From contig NZ_LMUJ01000048.1 in assembly GCF_009765975.1 (NCBI RefSeq), forward strand, positions 1 through 36,579: a stretch of 36,579 nucleotides of DNA, written 5' to 3'. Each line of letters begins with the position of its first letter. The first letter of the stretch is position 1. This document shows positions 36,422 through 36,579 of the stretch, in pieces. Made by a program: the position numbers and the translations under genes. The notes under the pieces were generated by a model that saw only the letters and a program-made list of their open reading frames with translations, was not told the DNA's origin and ran no database searches. Origin of the DNA: Acidisphaera sp. S103 (GTDB taxonomy: Bacteria; Pseudomonadota; Alphaproteobacteria; Acetobacterales; Acetobacteraceae).

Positions 36422-36579
36422 TTAGTCGGCGGTCATCTGCTTGACGGTGACGTCCTTGCCGCCTTTCATCACGTCGATATCCAGCGGCACGGTGGCGGTG
36501 TTGCTCTTGAACTCCAGCGGGATCAGCCCGTTGAACTTGCCGATGGCGAACAGCGTGTCGTGCATGTTTTCACCCGTCA
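36422..36579 (-). CDS. ABC transporter substrate-binding protein, C-terminal end (partial)
   Basis: The minus frame enters from the window edge and ends at a TAA at 36422-36424. The readable 51 residues include NMHDTLFAIGKFNGLIPLEF and VTVKQMTAD at the end, a plausible C-terminal lobe of a periplasmic LivJ/LivK-like (peripla_BP_6) protein. The rest of the gene is outside the window. Position ahead of livH supports the call; the ligand cannot be judged from this end. Confidence 0.75.
   Translation of the reverse strand, partial: TGENMHDTLFAIGKFNGLIPLEFKSNTATVPLDIDVMKGGKDVTVKQMTAD

Overview
The window looks like a high-GC alphaproteobacterial chromosome. The order purN-purM / CDP-alcohol phosphatidyltransferase / PerM permease / DnaA-like Hda / ppk / ppx, the MaeB-type malic enzyme with a phosphotransacetylase tail, and a SUMT-cysJ-cysI sulfite-reduction operon together suggest Rhodospirillales, perhaps Acetobacteraceae. 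The family-level placement is inference, not something read directly.

Layout. Positions 1-3550 are a loose accessory stretch of tiny genes, fragments and decayed sequence. It holds a WGR-domain miniprotein, two other unrecognised small genes, a small membrane protein (803-979) with a decayed second copy (2407-2511), an OmpA-type lipoprotein, a 57-codon gene with a strong Shine-Dalgarno, a truncated 52-aa fragment that resembles the start of a ParB-like family, and a 54-aa secreted peptide with its own terminator. Several of these are under 60 codons and are easily missed. From 3792 on, the sequence is dense core genome.

Core region, left to right: phosphomannomutase/phosphoglucomutase and galU (sugar-nucleotide supply, minus strand); a membrane-anchored J-domain protein coupled to maeB (minus); the siroheme/sulfite-reductase operon cobA-cysJ-cysI plus a small membrane protein (plus); a TylF-like methyltransferase (minus); purM-purN (minus, 4-nt overlap); a plus-strand run of pgsA-like, perM, hda, ppk, ppx and a GNAT gene with several overlapping start/stop codons; an MFS transporter (plus); a KpsC-like glycosyltransferase coupled to a His-rich 82-aa protein (minus); a large DUF2339 membrane protein (minus); a hormone-sensitive-lipase-type esterase and a thiolase (minus, operon); a DHA2 drug exporter (plus); and a branched-chain amino-acid-type ABC transporter livK(partial)-livH-livM-livG-livF (minus) running off the right edge.

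Functionally, SUMT makes the siroheme precursor used by CysI, and CysJ feeds it electrons from NADPH. Ppk and Ppx make and degrade polyphosphate. Purine synthesis, phospholipid synthesis and replication control (Hda) are neighbours. I see no tRNA, rRNA, CRISPR array, intact insertion sequence or integrase. I did not find a clearly novel multi-gene system. The best candidates for follow-up are the duplicated and decaying small membrane protein, the KpsC-like/His-rich coupled pair, the secreted 54-aa peptide, and an orphan plus-strand terminator at 1623-1647.
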